From a virus, in IMG/VR virus record IMGVR_UViG_3300046499_000680, positions 19,202-83,201 of that record: 64,000 nt of DNA. One strand, 5' to 3'. Numbering within the stretch: position 1 is the stretch's first letter; each line of letters begins with the position of its first letter. Shown here one piece after another: positions 1 to 7,825 of the stretch. Under the pieces are notes generated by a model, which saw only the letters and a program-made list of their open reading frames with translations, did not search any database and was not told the origin of the DNA. Made by a program: the position numbers and the translations under genes.

Positions 1-87
1 CGACCTACCGCCTATCGCCAGTACACCTGGATCGGGAAAGTGAAACCGAACAACCTGGTCGAAAACGACATCTGGATCGAAGCCTAA
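1..87 (+). CDS. C-terminal end of a probable tail/virion protein (partial)
   Basis: Only the last 28 codons are in the window, ending in the residues IWIEA and TAA. The stop overlaps the next start (TAATG), so it is translationally coupled to the following virion gene. Assignment to the tail module is inferred from position; the fragment itself is too short to place in a family. Confidence 0.5.
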   Translation, partial: RPTAYRQYTWIGKVKPNNLVENDIWIEA

Positions 88-1487
88 TGGTCCGCAATCT
101 CAACTGCAAAGGCTTCAGTCAGAACGCGAAACTCATCACCTCGATGGGGGGGATGGACGTGACCGGGGCGTCCTCCCTCGTCTTCCTGATGAAACCGGAA
201 GAAGAAAGCCGCTTCTACCAGCGGCAGAACGGTGCCAACGGAACGCAGTTCGTAGTCGCAGAAAACGGCGGTGAAGGGAAACCCAGCATCCTTACCGGCG
301 GTGGCACCGTGTTCTGCCCGACCAAATTGTATAAACGAAAAGAATGGGTGTTGCTGATCGTTCAGTTCCCCGGCGGGGCTGAAGCCAAACCGATCTTCCG
401 GGCCTACGGCTTCGCCAGCAAAACCTGGACTCACGCCGAAGGTGCGACCAACCTCAAAGCCCCGAAAACGACGGCGGGCGGCGAAGTCATCTTCGGTACC
501 AGCAAAGAAGTCGGCGGCAACTTCAAGATCGCGGCCTTCGCCCAGTACGCCATCAGCTTCACCCAGGCCGAAGCCGAAGCCTTCTCCTCGATGGCGACCA
601 TCGAAGCGATGGGGACGAAAAGCCCCGTCGCCTTCATCGACTTCGGCCAGCGCGAAGTCGCGCAGGGGATCAAGGACTGGTCCGGTAGCGGCGCGGCGCA
701 GACCTCCCAGGAAAACAGCGAAGTGATCGAAGAAGCGCCGCCGATCTTCTTCTCGCCCAGGATGCAGATCACCTGGCTGATCGTTACCGACAGCCTCAAA
801 CATGCCGCCCTGGAATCCTTCTTCACCGCGATCCCCTGGAACAACGGGGGCACCGGCACCTGGAGCGCGACCCTGGGCTGGGCGCCAGCCTCCTTCCTGA
901 ACTCGCCGACGATCGCCCAGGACCGGAGCGGCATCTACTTCAACACCACGACCTACACCGGCAGCGCGGCCGGGAATGCGGCGGCGGCCCTCCAGATCAG
1001 CACGAACATCGTGGCCGCAGAACGTACGCTCAACACCTGGATATTCCTCAACGCCAGCAAATCAACTCCGACGGGGTACCAGATCAGCGCGGTAGGTACG
1101 AACCCGGCCGTCACCAGCACCTACGACATCTACATCAAAGAGTGGAACGAAGGCGTCGAAGTCAAATCGGTGAAAGTCGCCTCGCAGCTCATCGAACCGA
1201 CGGGTGAATTCGCCATCGCTGTTTTCGGCGGCGTCGTCTACGGCTTCATCAGGAAACTCTCCAGCTCTGACTGGGTGCAGGTCGCGGAATTCAGCTCGAC
1301 CACGTTCACTGAAGGCCGAGCTGGGATCGGCGGCAACGGGTCCAACCCGAAGGTCCTGAACTTCCGGGGGGCGAACCTCGACGGTCCCTCCGGTGCCGCT
1401 GGCAAAACGGTCCAGGTCCTGAAGGAAGGCGCCTTGGTCAAAGCCAAACGGTGGGTTCTGCGAAGCGGCGAACTTGTCAACGCCTGA
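87..1487 (+). CDS. Virion protein with LamG/concanavalin-like halves (466 aa)
   Basis: Ser/Thr/Gly-rich protein without membrane segments. It reads as two beta-sandwich-like halves, about residues 10-220 and 235-445, each with alternating hydrophobic strands and Trp-containing turns of the kind seen in LamG or concanavalin-like carbohydrate-binding modules of phage tails. The ATG overlaps the upstream stop (TAATG) and its own stop overlaps the next ATG (TGATG), so the three leftmost genes form one operon. The likely role is a fibre or minor tail component contacting host surface glycans. The fold call is inference; the structural role is supported mainly by context. Confidence 0.5.
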   Translation: MVRNLNCKGFSQNAKLITSMGGMDVTGASSLVFLMKPEEESRFYQRQNGANGTQFVVAENGGEGKPSILTGGGTVFCPTKLYKRKEWVLLIVQFPGGAEAKPIFRAYGFASKTWTHAEGATNLKAPKTTAGGEVIFGTSKEVGGNFKIAAFAQYAISFTQAEAEAFSSMATIEAMGTKSPVAFIDFGQREVAQGIKDWSGSGAAQTSQENSEVIEEAPPIFFSPRMQITWLIVTDSLKHAALESFFTAIPWNNGGTGTWSATLGWAPASFLNSPTIAQDRSGIYFNTTTYTGSAAGNAAAALQISTNIVAAERTLNTWIFLNASKSTPTGYQISAVGTNPAVTSTYDIYIKEWNEGVEVKSVKVASQLIEPTGEFAIAVFGGVVYGFIRKLSSSDWVQVAEFSSTTFTEGRAGIGGNGSNPKVLNFRGANLDGPSGAAGKTVQVLKEGALVKAKRWVLRSGELVNA

Positions 1488-2950
1488 TGAAATACAACTT
1501 CACGAATGGCACCGACACGCAGAAAGAACAGTGGCGCCAGGCGGCCCACCGTTTGCTGCACCTGCCGTTCGATGAACTGCCTCTCAGCATCGAAGTCACG
1601 TTTGTCCCGTCGAGCAGCCTGAACAAACAGACCACGCTGGCGGAGACCAACTGGTCCTACGGGTCCAGCTTCTCGACCACCGAAGTGCGCAACGACGCGC
1701 CCACCTTCGGCTCCCTTGCCAGCCTGAAGGCCGAGGCGGCGGCCCTGGGTCTCACCTGGTCAACGGAGAAGTTCTACGCCGAGACCTCCGTGCATGAGCT
1801 TGGGCACGCCGCATATGCAGCGCTGCCGGAAGACGCGCGGATCGCGATCGCCAAAATGTTCGGAGCCAAATCGGACGACATCGAAGAACTGTCGGCGCCG
1901 AGCAAATGGCAGAACCGGATCATCGAGGGTATCGCGGAGACCTTCAAGGAGGCGTTCCTGCCTGCTCGCCACCGTGTGTTTCCAAACCGTACGAATAAGA
2001 AGATCGCCTACAGCCGCTTCCCCGAATTCAGGAAACTGTTCCGCTCCTACGAAACGATGGACGGTGGCGAAGGCGGCGAAGGCGGCGGTGGGTGGAAACC
2101 GCTGCCGAAAGCTGACACCGCGCGCATCGGCGACGACCTCCACAATGACCCCCTCGGCTTCGCCACCCCACGGGTCGGACTCTATGACCGCTATGAATGG
2201 GAAGGCAGCCCGATCGGCGGAGTACCGACCGAGCCGGTTCACTACATCTGGGGGTCACGGGCAAGCTCGAACTGGATGGGGCACGCCAACGAAAAACTCG
2301 AAGTGCGGCAGCCGATCGTGCCTCCCAACATGGCGTTCTTCGCCCCGACCGCTGAGTGGGCAGGAGGCTTCACCGAGGGGGAACCACCTGCATTCGGCTG
2401 GGTCAGTTGGAACGCTTGGCAGATGTCGGCCTTCATCGTGATCCGGGATGCCGCTGGCAAAGACTGGAGCATGGAAGTGTCACTCCAGATCATCCCCGAG
2501 GTCGAACAGAAACTCTTTGAATTCCAAACCGAACTGAAATGGTGGCTGGTTGGGCTGCGGAAGCTCCCGTTCCAGGAAACCCCCGAAACGTTGTACGGCT
2601 CCAGTGTCCTCTCGATCATCCTGGACGGTTGGGGGGTCAGCGGCGAGGAAATCTTCCAGGCATGGGAAGCCAAAGGGCAGACCATCACCCGCAACGAAGA
2701 CGGCAGCGACGTGTACTTCATGCGGGCTGGCGCGTTCTGCGCTTGCGGCAACGCAAACCTGCTGGCGCAGGTGCCGCCGCGCCGGACGATCGAAGCCGAG
2801 CCGCTGGAAGAAAACATGCTCGAACTCTGGGCGCGGCCCCTCGAAGCGACTGAAGAAGAAGGCACGAAAGTCAGCATGACCGCGCCCGGCGGATCGCTCG
2901 AACCGACCGGCTCCAAGAGCGGGCGCCACCTGCACCCAGTCGCCTCCTGA
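1487..2950 (+). CDS. Virion-associated protein with zincin-like metallopeptidase motif (487 aa)
   Basis: The ATG at 1487 overlaps the preceding stop; an earlier in-frame ATG at 1451 lies inside the upstream gene and is less likely. Residues 103-107 read HELGH, the HExxH zinc-binding and catalytic motif. About 40 residues later comes an acidic segment, IIEGIAETFKEAF (146-157), where a gluzincin would supply its third zinc ligand. The region from about residue 215 on is a separate Trp-rich beta domain with a run of Gly at 204-212 as linker. It is the last gene before a strong terminator. It may be a tail-borne peptidase or a delivered effector. Peptidase activity is inferred from the motif alone. 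Confidence 0.5.
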   Translation: MKYNFTNGTDTQKEQWRQAAHRLLHLPFDELPLSIEVTFVPSSSLNKQTTLAETNWSYGSSFSTTEVRNDAPTFGSLASLKAEAAALGLTWSTEKFYAETSVHELGHAAYAALPEDARIAIAKMFGAKSDDIEELSAPSKWQNRIIEGIAETFKEAFLPARHRVFPNRTNKKIAYSRFPEFRKLFRSYETMDGGEGGEGGGGWKPLPKADTARIGDDLHNDPLGFATPRVGLYDRYEWEGSPIGGVPTEPVHYIWGSRASSNWMGHANEKLEVRQPIVPPNMAFFAPTAEWAGGFTEGEPPAFGWVSWNAWQMSAFIVIRDAAGKDWSMEVSLQIIPEVEQKLFEFQTELKWWLVGLRKLPFQETPETLYGSSVLSIILDGWGVSGEEIFQAWEAKGQTITRNEDGSDVYFMRAGAFCACGNANLLAQVPPRRTIEAEPLEENMLELWARPLEATEEEGTKVSMTAPGGSLEPTGSKSGRHLHPVAS

Positions 2951-2954
2951 ACGA

Positions 2955-2982
2955 CGAAGGGCCGCCTCTCGGCGGCCCTTCG
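2955..2982 (+). terminator. Perfect 12-bp hairpin terminator, probably bidirectional
   Basis: A perfect inverted repeat with arms 2955-2966 and 2971-2982 and a 4-nt TCTC loop. It begins 5 nt after the tail-gene stop and lies between a rightward operon and a leftward gene that ends at 3004. There is no long T tract on either side, so termination strength is inferred from stem GC content. Confidence 0.7.
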
Positions 2983-3003
2983 ATGCGGCGGGAGAGCGAG
3001 GGG

Positions 3004-3483
3004 CTACGCCGGGGGCGCGCCCTCCGGCGGGGTCTCGCCCTCGGGCGGGGTGCCCTCGGCGGGCGGGGTCTCCCCGGCGGGCGGCTCGCCACCTTCGGCG
3101 GGCGGGACCTCGCCGCCGCCCTCGGGCGGAGCGGGCGGCGCGGCGGCGGTCGCCAGCGCGGTCGCCACGTCGGTCACCTTGCTGGTGATACCGTCGATCT
3201 GCTCCTGCGTGATCTCTCCGGCGGTGAGCTGCGCTACCTCGTCCTTCAGGGCGGTCAGCTCGGCCACGGCCGCGCCCTCCGCCGCCGCGAGGGCGTCCAC
3301 CGCCGCTTCGAGTCCTTCGACGTTTGCCATCAGTCGGTTCACCTTTCTGTGCAGGGCGCCGAGGGACAGCAGGATCAGACGGACCTCGGGGCCAAGGTTG
3401 ATCTCGATGTCGATCTCGATCTCCTCCAGCTCCTCCGACCGGCAACCCAACTGCTCCAGGATGCGCCTCTCGTTGTCGTTCAT
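3004..3483 (-). CDS. Hypothetical coiled-coil protein with Pro/Glu/Gly tail (159 aa)
   Basis: The only leftward gene in the left 20 kb. Residues 1-50 are acidic and helical, the middle (about 52-110) is Ala/Leu-rich with heptad character, and the last about 45 residues are repeats of PP, EG and PAEG type, probably disordered. Possible starts are ATG at 3483, ATG at 3495 (MVPR) or an internal ATG at 3330; 3483 keeps the acidic helix. No family recognised. It converges on the tail operon at the shared terminator and diverges from the recombination operon. Confidence 0.5.
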   Translation of the reverse strand: MNDNERRILEQLGCRSEELEEIEIDIEINLGPEVRLILLSLGALHRKVNRLMANVEGLEAAVDALAAAEGAAVAELTALKDEVAQLTAGEITQEQIDGITSKVTDVATALATAAAPPAPPEGGGEVPPAEGGEPPAGETPPAEGTPPEGETPPEGAPPA

Positions 3484-3615
3484 CCGGGGCACCATACCCC
3501 CTCGCAGCGACGACGCGGTGAACAGCTTGTCGCGATTTGCGGGATCGAGCCTGGTGGCGTCGTGGGCGCCCGCTACTGTCGTCGGCCCAGACAGGCCCAG
3601 CGAAGGAGACAGGCG
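3484..3615. promoter_or_regulatory. Divergent intergenic region before the recombination operon
   Basis: 132 nt separate the leftward gene from the rightward operon and should hold both promoters. A TACTGT (3574-3579) could serve as a rightward -10, but no good -35 stands at the right distance. An AAGGAGA Shine-Dalgarno precedes the ATG at 3616. Confidence 0.35.
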
Positions 3616-4680
3616 ATGGCAGATGCGGTGGATGCGACCCTTGAGCGGCGGATAGGCCAGGAGGGCAGCCGCTGGTACAACGCTCCTCCGACCGGCGCCG
3701 AACTCGCCAAGTGGTTCGAGGAGAACGTCCCGCTGCACGACGGTCTGGTGCCGAAACCTTACGTCCCCGGCGTGACGATGATCCCGGCGACGGAGAAAGC
3801 CAAGACCGTCACCGGCTGGCAGGGCAACACCCCGATCATCCAGCAGATCGAGAACCTGGTTTTCGTCCCGTACGCGAAGGTCGAGACCAGGGTGAAGTAT
3901 TTCCACGACCTCATGGCGAAGCACGACGACTGGCTGGGTGTGATCGAGCCGGTCGCCACCGAGAAACAGGTCGCCACCCTCCCGAAAGGCTTCTTCCGCT
4001 TCCAGGTGCAGACCGACAAGGGGGTCGTGAACTACGTCTGCTGCACCATGAAGGTCACCGTCTTCGACCGCGAGAGCGTAACCGTCAAGGAGAGGTTGAA
4101 CCCCAAGACCGGCGAGCTGGAACGTTGGCGCGACGGAAAGACGATCATCGACTCCGCCCCCGCCACCAAGATGATCGCCACCCTCGATCGCTGGGGCGCC
4201 GATGACTACTCGCTGATGAAGGCCGAGACCGGCGCCGTCGGCCGCGCGCTCGGAATGGCTGGGATGCTCGTCATCCCCGGCACCGGGATCGCGACCGCCG
4301 AGGACATGCAGGAGGCCAGCGCGGCGGAGGGCCGCTCGACCCCGGCGCTCCCGGAGGAGACCGGCGAGGCGGCCCAGGCGCCACCCGTCACCACCCAGGA
4401 GGCGGCCGACCGCGAGGCCCTGACCGACGCCCGCCAGGAAGCCGTGCTGCTCCTCAACACGATCAAAGAGGAGTTCCCGCCGCTGTTCGAGGGCTTCCTG
4501 GAGTGGGCGAAAGAGCGGAAAATCGGCGAGGTCGGCAAACTCGATGACCTGCGCATCCTGCGCGGCATCGTCACCAAAGCCGAGCGCGAGCTGGCGGAGG
4601 CTCGGGAGAAACGGGCCGCCGACGCCAAGGCCGAGGCGCCCACCGTGGAAACTCCGGCCGCCGACGCCGACCAGGGCTGA
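3616..4680 (+). CDS. Candidate ERF-like single-strand annealing recombinase (354 aa)
   Basis: The start at 3616 is fixed by AAGGAGA 8 nt upstream. Residues 203-217 read AETGAVGRALGMAGM, preceded by a (beta-)strand-rich core. Phage ERF/Rad52-type and related DNA-annealing proteins often carry a comparable E-T-x-A-x-G-R-A-L segment. The C-terminal third is acidic, Ala/Glu-rich and probably flexible, as in many phage annealing proteins. Downstream lie a RusA-like resolvase and an AddB/Cas4-type exonuclease, so this would be the annealing partner of an exonuclease-annealase pair. The family call is tentative; a generic DNA-binding protein is the alternative. Confidence 0.5.
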   Translation: MADAVDATLERRIGQEGSRWYNAPPTGAELAKWFEENVPLHDGLVPKPYVPGVTMIPATEKAKTVTGWQGNTPIIQQIENLVFVPYAKVETRVKYFHDLMAKHDDWLGVIEPVATEKQVATLPKGFFRFQVQTDKGVVNYVCCTMKVTVFDRESVTVKERLNPKTGELERWRDGKTIIDSAPATKMIATLDRWGADDYSLMKAETGAVGRALGMAGMLVIPGTGIATAEDMQEASAAEGRSTPALPEETGEAAQAPPVTTQEAADREALTDARQEAVLLLNTIKEEFPPLFEGFLEWAKERKIGEVGKLDDLRILRGIVTKAERELAEAREKRAADAKAEAPTVETPAADADQG

Positions 4681-4687
4681 AACGGGA

Positions 4688-4722
4688 GAGGCCCGATGAC
4701 GAATGAAACGCCACCGGGCCTC
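4688..4722 (+). promoter_or_regulatory. Hairpin with conserved ATGACGA...AAACGC loop
   Basis: Arms GAGGCCCG (4688-4695) and CGGGCCTC (4715-4722) pair perfectly around a 19-nt loop that begins ATGACGAATGAAACGC. A very similar loop sequence recurs at 6698-6717 after the exonuclease gene. The ATG in the loop also starts a 29-codon reading frame coupled to the resolvase gene, so folding could control its translation. Confidence 0.5.
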
Positions 4723-4785
4723 TTGCAGAGCGCAGCCCGCGAAAGCTGCTGGTCGGATCGGAAAGCTATAGGTGCGTTCGGATGA
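4696..4785 (+). CDS. Possible 29-aa leader peptide coupled to the resolvase
   Basis: ATG at 4696 follows a purine-rich GGGAGAGG. The frame (begins MTNETPPGLL) ends with TGA overlapping the resolvase ATG (ATGA). Its start lies in the loop of a hairpin. It may be a real small gene or a translational-coupling leader; there is no recognisable domain. Confidence 0.35.
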   Translation: MTNETPPGLLQSAARESCWSDRKAIGAFG

Positions 4786-5276
4786 ACTTTCGACTGGAGT
4801 TGGCCGAAACGCCGCCGAGCCTCAACCGCTTCGGCTCCGTCGGCGGCGGGACCTACTACCTCTACACCCGGCTGAAGAAGGAATGGCAGCAGACGCTCGG
4901 GGTCGCTCTGATGGCGGCCGGGGTGCCGCGCGGGATGGGGAAGGTCACGGCGACGGCGACGATGCGCTTCAGCACCCGCCGCAAGCGCGACGAGGGCAAC
5001 TTCCGCTTCATGCTGGAGAAGGTCCTGGGCGACACGCTGGTGAACGGCGGCTGGCTGGAGGACGACACCGAGGGCGCCTTCACGTTCGGCGCCGTCACCT
5101 TCGATCCCGAGGTGGGCGATCCGCTGACCATCATCGACCTGGTGGTCGAGTCGCCAGACGAGGCTCGGCAAGCAGCGGCTGCCGTATCACCAAACGCGCA
5201 ACGGGAGTCGGGCGAAAAGCTATCGGCCCCATCAGCTTCGCCGGGCCGCCGCTGGCGCCGGAGGGTCAAGGGGTGA
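4782..5276 (+). CDS. rusA: RusA-like Holliday-junction resolvase (164 aa)
   Basis: PPSLN at 11-15 and the acidic block R-D-E-G-N-F (69-74) through W-L-E-D-D (91-95), spaced by a helix with K80 and D84, match the RusA layout. In that family acidic residues on a dimer bind Mg2+ and cut four-way junctions. The usual second Asp of DxDN is replaced (RDEGN), a mild oddity. The last 35 residues are Ala/Ser/Arg-rich and do not look like RusA; a CAACGGGAGTCG element (5199-5210) lies in that tail. The gene ends in GTGA overlap with the next. It would resolve recombination or replication intermediates before packaging. Confidence 0.7.
   Translation: MNFRLELAETPPSLNRFGSVGGGTYYLYTRLKKEWQQTLGVALMAAGVPRGMGKVTATATMRFSTRRKRDEGNFRFMLEKVLGDTLVNGGWLEDDTEGAFTFGAVTFDPEVGDPLTIIDLVVESPDEARQAAAAVSPNAQRESGEKLSAPSASPGRRWRRRVKG
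5199..5210 (+). repeat. Dispersed 12-bp element CAACGGGAGTCG
   Basis: One copy of the CAAC-N4-GTYG family, within the 3' end of the resolvase gene. It is followed by GGGCGAA, also found after the copy at 7593-7604. Confidence 0.6.
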
Positions 5277-5485
5277 GCAGCTTGTTCCGCATCCCGGAGT
5301 TCGAGCCGCCGCCCGGCGAGCCGAGCTGGGCCGTGATCGGCGGCCTGGTCGCGGCGGCCGTCATCTGCGCGATCGTGATCCTGGTGGTCAGCGGCTGCGG
5401 CAGCCAGGACCCCTGCAAGGAACTGGTCGGCGTCATCAAGGGCATCCCGATCTTCCGCGACAAGCCCGGCTGCGTGGCGCCGTGA
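5273..5485 (+). CDS. Small single-pass membrane protein (70 aa)
   Basis: GTG start in a GTGA overlap with the resolvase stop, with GGAGGG upstream. A proline-rich N-terminus (EFEPPPGEP) precedes one long hydrophobic segment (about residues 20-42) ending VSGCG. This resembles a lipobox, although the N-terminus is not a classic signal peptide. The short Cys-containing C-tail would then be outside. Function unknown; its position between two nucleases is odd. Confidence 0.6.
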   Translation: MSSLFRIPEFEPPPGEPSWAVIGGLVAAAVICAIVILVVSGCGSQDPCKELVGVIKGIPIFRDKPGCVAP

Positions 5486-6639
5486 AGATTCCGAGCAACC
5501 AGGTCGGGATTTCCGACATCAACACCTACCGCGACTGCCCGGTCCGCTTCGAGTATGCGATCCGGCGCTGGACGGAGGGGTCCGAGCCGCCGGAGCGAAA
5601 GCACCCCGACATCATGTACGGCTCGGCGATCCACCACGCGATCCACCTCATGGAGGCCGAGGTCCTGCCGATGGAGGAGGCGGTGCAGCGGGCCTTTGAC
5701 GAGTTCGCGGGCTACCTCGATCCCGAAGACATGCGGCGGCTGGAGGACGACCTGGCGACCTACGTGCGCCGCGACTACAAAGGCGTCCGCACCATCGCCA
5801 ACGAGACCGAAGTGCGGGTCCCGCTGTTCGTCGTCGGCGGCGAGACCATCCACTTCCGGGCGAAGCTCGATCGCGTCTACGAGCGCATCGCCCAGCCCGG
5901 CTCGTTCGTCCACATCGACTACAAGTCGTCCAAGTGGCGGAAGACGGAGCAGGAGGTCCACGAAGACATCCAGATGTGGGCCTACAACATGGCGATCTTC
6001 GAGTGGTGGCCGGAGTGTGATCGGTTGACGCAGGTGTACGACCAGCTCATGTACGGCGCCGTGCCGACGCGGAAGTCGGCGGCGCAGCGAGCGCAGATGA
6101 AAACCTGGCTGAAGCGTCAGGTTCGGGCGATCCTGAACAACACCAACCCCGAGCCGAAGTTCAACCAGTGGTGCCCTTACTGCGCGCTCCTCCCTGACTG
6201 CCCCGAGCCGAAGCGTACGGCGGAGTTTGCGGCAGCGCGGATCGCGGGCCTTGCACCGCCCGACCCGGAGAGCGGTAAGCTCGTCCTCGACCCCGACCTG
6301 ATGGACGTATATGTATCCGAGCTTCCCGAACTCAAAACCGCAAAGAAAGCGATCGAGGAGTTCGAGAAGGCGGTCACCAAAGCCCTCCAGGACATGCCCG
6401 AGGCGGTCCGGGCCTACCACGGCTACCGGCTCAAAGGCGGCCGGAAAATGGACGCCTGGACTCCCGAGGCGATGCGGATTGCGCACGAAGCCCTCGGCGA
6501 TGATTTCTACGCCCTCGTCAAGATGACTAAGACGCGCGCGAAAGAGTACCTGGGGGGGGACAAGGAAAAGCTGGAGCAGTTGCTGAACCTCGCCGAAAAA
6601 GAGGCGGGTAAGCCCTCCCTGGAGAAGCTAGGTGAGTAG
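5482..6639 (+). CDS. PD-(D/E)XK exonuclease with probable 4Fe-4S cluster, AddB/Cas4-like (385 aa)
   Basis: Motifs in order: C19 in RDCPVRFEY, the G-x-x-H helix (G47-H51), D130 in FRAKLDRV, D146-x-K148 in HIDYKSS, and Q164...Y168, then C231, C234 and C240. The single N-terminal Cys plus three C-terminal Cys is the 4Fe-4S arrangement of AddB/Cas4 RecB-family nucleases, and D-DxK-QxxxY are the metal-binding catalytic residues. It overlaps the preceding gene by 4 nt. With the candidate annealing protein upstream it probably forms a phage recombination pair, resecting DNA ends for annealing. The C-terminal 130 residues are helical and of unknown role. Confidence 0.8.
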   Translation: MKIPSNQVGISDINTYRDCPVRFEYAIRRWTEGSEPPERKHPDIMYGSAIHHAIHLMEAEVLPMEEAVQRAFDEFAGYLDPEDMRRLEDDLATYVRRDYKGVRTIANETEVRVPLFVVGGETIHFRAKLDRVYERIAQPGSFVHIDYKSSKWRKTEQEVHEDIQMWAYNMAIFEWWPECDRLTQVYDQLMYGAVPTRKSAAQRAQMKTWLKRQVRAILNNTNPEPKFNQWCPYCALLPDCPEPKRTAEFAAARIAGLAPPDPESGKLVLDPDLMDVYVSELPELKTAKKAIEEFEKAVTKALQDMPEAVRAYHGYRLKGGRKMDAWTPEAMRIAHEALGDDFYALVKMTKTRAKEYLGGDKEKLEQLLNLAEKEAGKPSLEKLGE

Positions 6640-6901
6640 GGCCTGGGACATCTGCTGGGGCGGCTGGAGTAAACGGCCATCGCATCCGAGAGGGGCGCGA
6701 TGACGAGCTAAAACGCAACGAGCCTCCCCGGTCTACTGGCTGGTAGCTGTGGGGAGGCCCGCGCATTGCACCGATCCGGTCGTTCCTTCGCCCTCCCACA
6801 TAGCAGGGTTGAAGCCCCGGCCTTTTCGGTGCCTGAAGGCTATCAGCACGGGTGCAGAAAAGCAGCAAAACGCGAAGAAAACTGGTCAACGGAGGTGCGG
6901 T
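6640..6901 (+). promoter_or_regulatory. 262-nt structured leader before the replication initiator
   Basis: No convincing gene. It holds a second copy of the ATGACGA-N3-AAACGC-N-AC element (6698-6717), the nested hairpin at 6722-6758, and a canonical GGAGGT (6891-6896) serving the ATG at 6902. The length and structure suggest post-transcriptional control of replication initiation. Confidence 0.5.
6722..6758 (+). promoter_or_regulatory. Nested hairpin in the replication leader
   Basis: Outer arms GCCTCCCC (6722-6729) and GGGGAGGC (6751-6758) pair perfectly; inside them CTAC (6733-6736) pairs with GTAG (6743-6746). No T tract follows, so a regulatory fold is more likely than a simple terminator. 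Confidence 0.5.
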
Positions 6902-7825
6902 ATGAGCGCAGAGGCAACGTCCTGGGCCTGGAGCCACGGACACACGGTCGAAGGCTCAGGGCAGCTATTGGTGCTGCTGGCCCTGGCAGAGCATGCAACC
7001 CCCGACGGAGAGTCTTTCCCCAACCGGCGCACGATCGCGCGGATGTGCGGGTTCTCTCCGAAACCGAGCGGGCAGGGCAACGTCACGAAGCACATGAACG
7101 CCCTCGAAGCCCTCGGCCTGATCGCGAAAGCGCCGCGATTTGAAGCCGAAAAAGCTGGTCGGCAGACCTCGAACATCTACCAACTCCAGTTGCAGCAATC
7201 GGGATCGACCCCCAGTGGCGCAGTAGCTACCCCCCCCGTATCTCCTGGGCCACCCCCCCCCGGTGCCCCCAGTAAACCCCTGGAACCCACTGCTTCTAAC
7301 CAAACAACGAACCAACAGACTGTGGGCGAGGATGTGAAAGAGGTGTACGGCCACTTCCTCACGATCTTCAAGCCGGACACGGCTCCAAAGCTCGGCCCTT
7401 CACTGATCCGTCAGATCGAAAAGGGCCTGAAGGAGTACGACGCCACCGCTCTCTGCCGCGCCGTCGAGGGACTGCGCGAGTGGCGGAAGCAGAAGCCGGG
7501 GAAGGAAACCCTGGGGGCCATCTTCGATACCTACCCCGGCGGCAAGCCTCTCACCGAGCAGATCGCGTTCTTCATCTCCCGGGCGAAAGGTTCAACCGGA
7601 GTCGGGCGAAGTTTTCCGTCCGCCGATCGTGCCATCGTCGCGGAGAAGCAGAGGCTGGTGCAGCGAGGCCACCGACTCCAGCAGAACGAGGAAGCGGTGA
7701 AACAGGCGAAGGAAGCAGAGGCATGGCTACGCGAACACGGGATCGGAACGACGCTCAAACCAGACGGCCACCCCGTGTTCGCCCCACTCGCAGCTCCCGA
7801 CGCCGACGCGGGGAGTGCCAGTTGA
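6902..7825 (+). CDS. Replication initiator / helicase loader with winged helix and DnaD-like domain (307 aa)
   Basis: The start at 6902 follows GGAGGT. Residues about 10-95 form a winged-helix domain of phage-replication-protein type (LLVLLALAEHATPDGESFPN, then a recognition helix and LEALGLI). Residues about 100-135 are a Pro/Ser/Thr linker, and residues about 140-230 (VYGHFLTIF ... FFISRA) resemble a DnaD/primosome domain. It is directly followed by a DnaB-type helicase in a TTGA overlap, so it probably binds the origin and loads that helicase. The linker is encoded by C8 and C9 runs (7230-7237, 7253-7261), potential slippage sites. Two dispersed 12-bp elements lie inside the gene. Confidence 0.75.
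   Translation: MSAEATSWAWSHGHTVEGSGQLLVLLALAEHATPDGESFPNRRTIARMCGFSPKPSGQGNVTKHMNALEALGLIAKAPRFEAEKAGRQTSNIYQLQLQQSGSTPSGAVATPPVSPGPPPPGAPSKPLEPTASNQTTNQQTVGEDVKEVYGHFLTIFKPDTAPKLGPSLIRQIEKGLKEYDATALCRAVEGLREWRKQKPGKETLGAIFDTYPGGKPLTEQIAFFISRAKGSTGVGRSFPSADRAIVAEKQRLVQRGHRLQQNEEAVKQAKEAEAWLREHGIGTTLKPDGHPVFAPLAAPDADAGSAS
7181..7192 (+). repeat. Dispersed 12-bp element CAACTCCAGTTG
   Basis: Perfect 5-bp palindromic arms around CC. It is inside the initiator gene, between the DNA-binding and DnaD-like domains. Confidence 0.4.
7593..7604 (+). repeat. Dispersed 12-bp element CAACCGGAGTCG
   Basis: Variant copy followed by GGGCGAA, the same flank as the copy at 5199-5210. Confidence 0.45.

Noticed and set aside
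3574-3579. TACTGT as a firm promoter -10
   Set aside because: No -35-like hexamer at 16-18 nt; kept only as a weak possibility.
3484-3924. N-terminal extension of the leftward 3004 gene to 3924
   Set aside because: Would overlap 300 nt of the annealase gene, whose start and ribosome site are convincing.
4791-4802. CGACTGGAGTTG as a dispersed element
   Set aside because: Reads as ordinary codons for Arg-Leu-Glu-Leu and lacks the shared flanks; similar chance matches at 14370 and 61632 were also left out.
4772-5272. Reading the small membrane protein from an upstream start
   Set aside because: That part is an Arg/Gly-rich out-of-frame shadow of the resolvase; GTG 5273 in GTGA overlap is the natural start.
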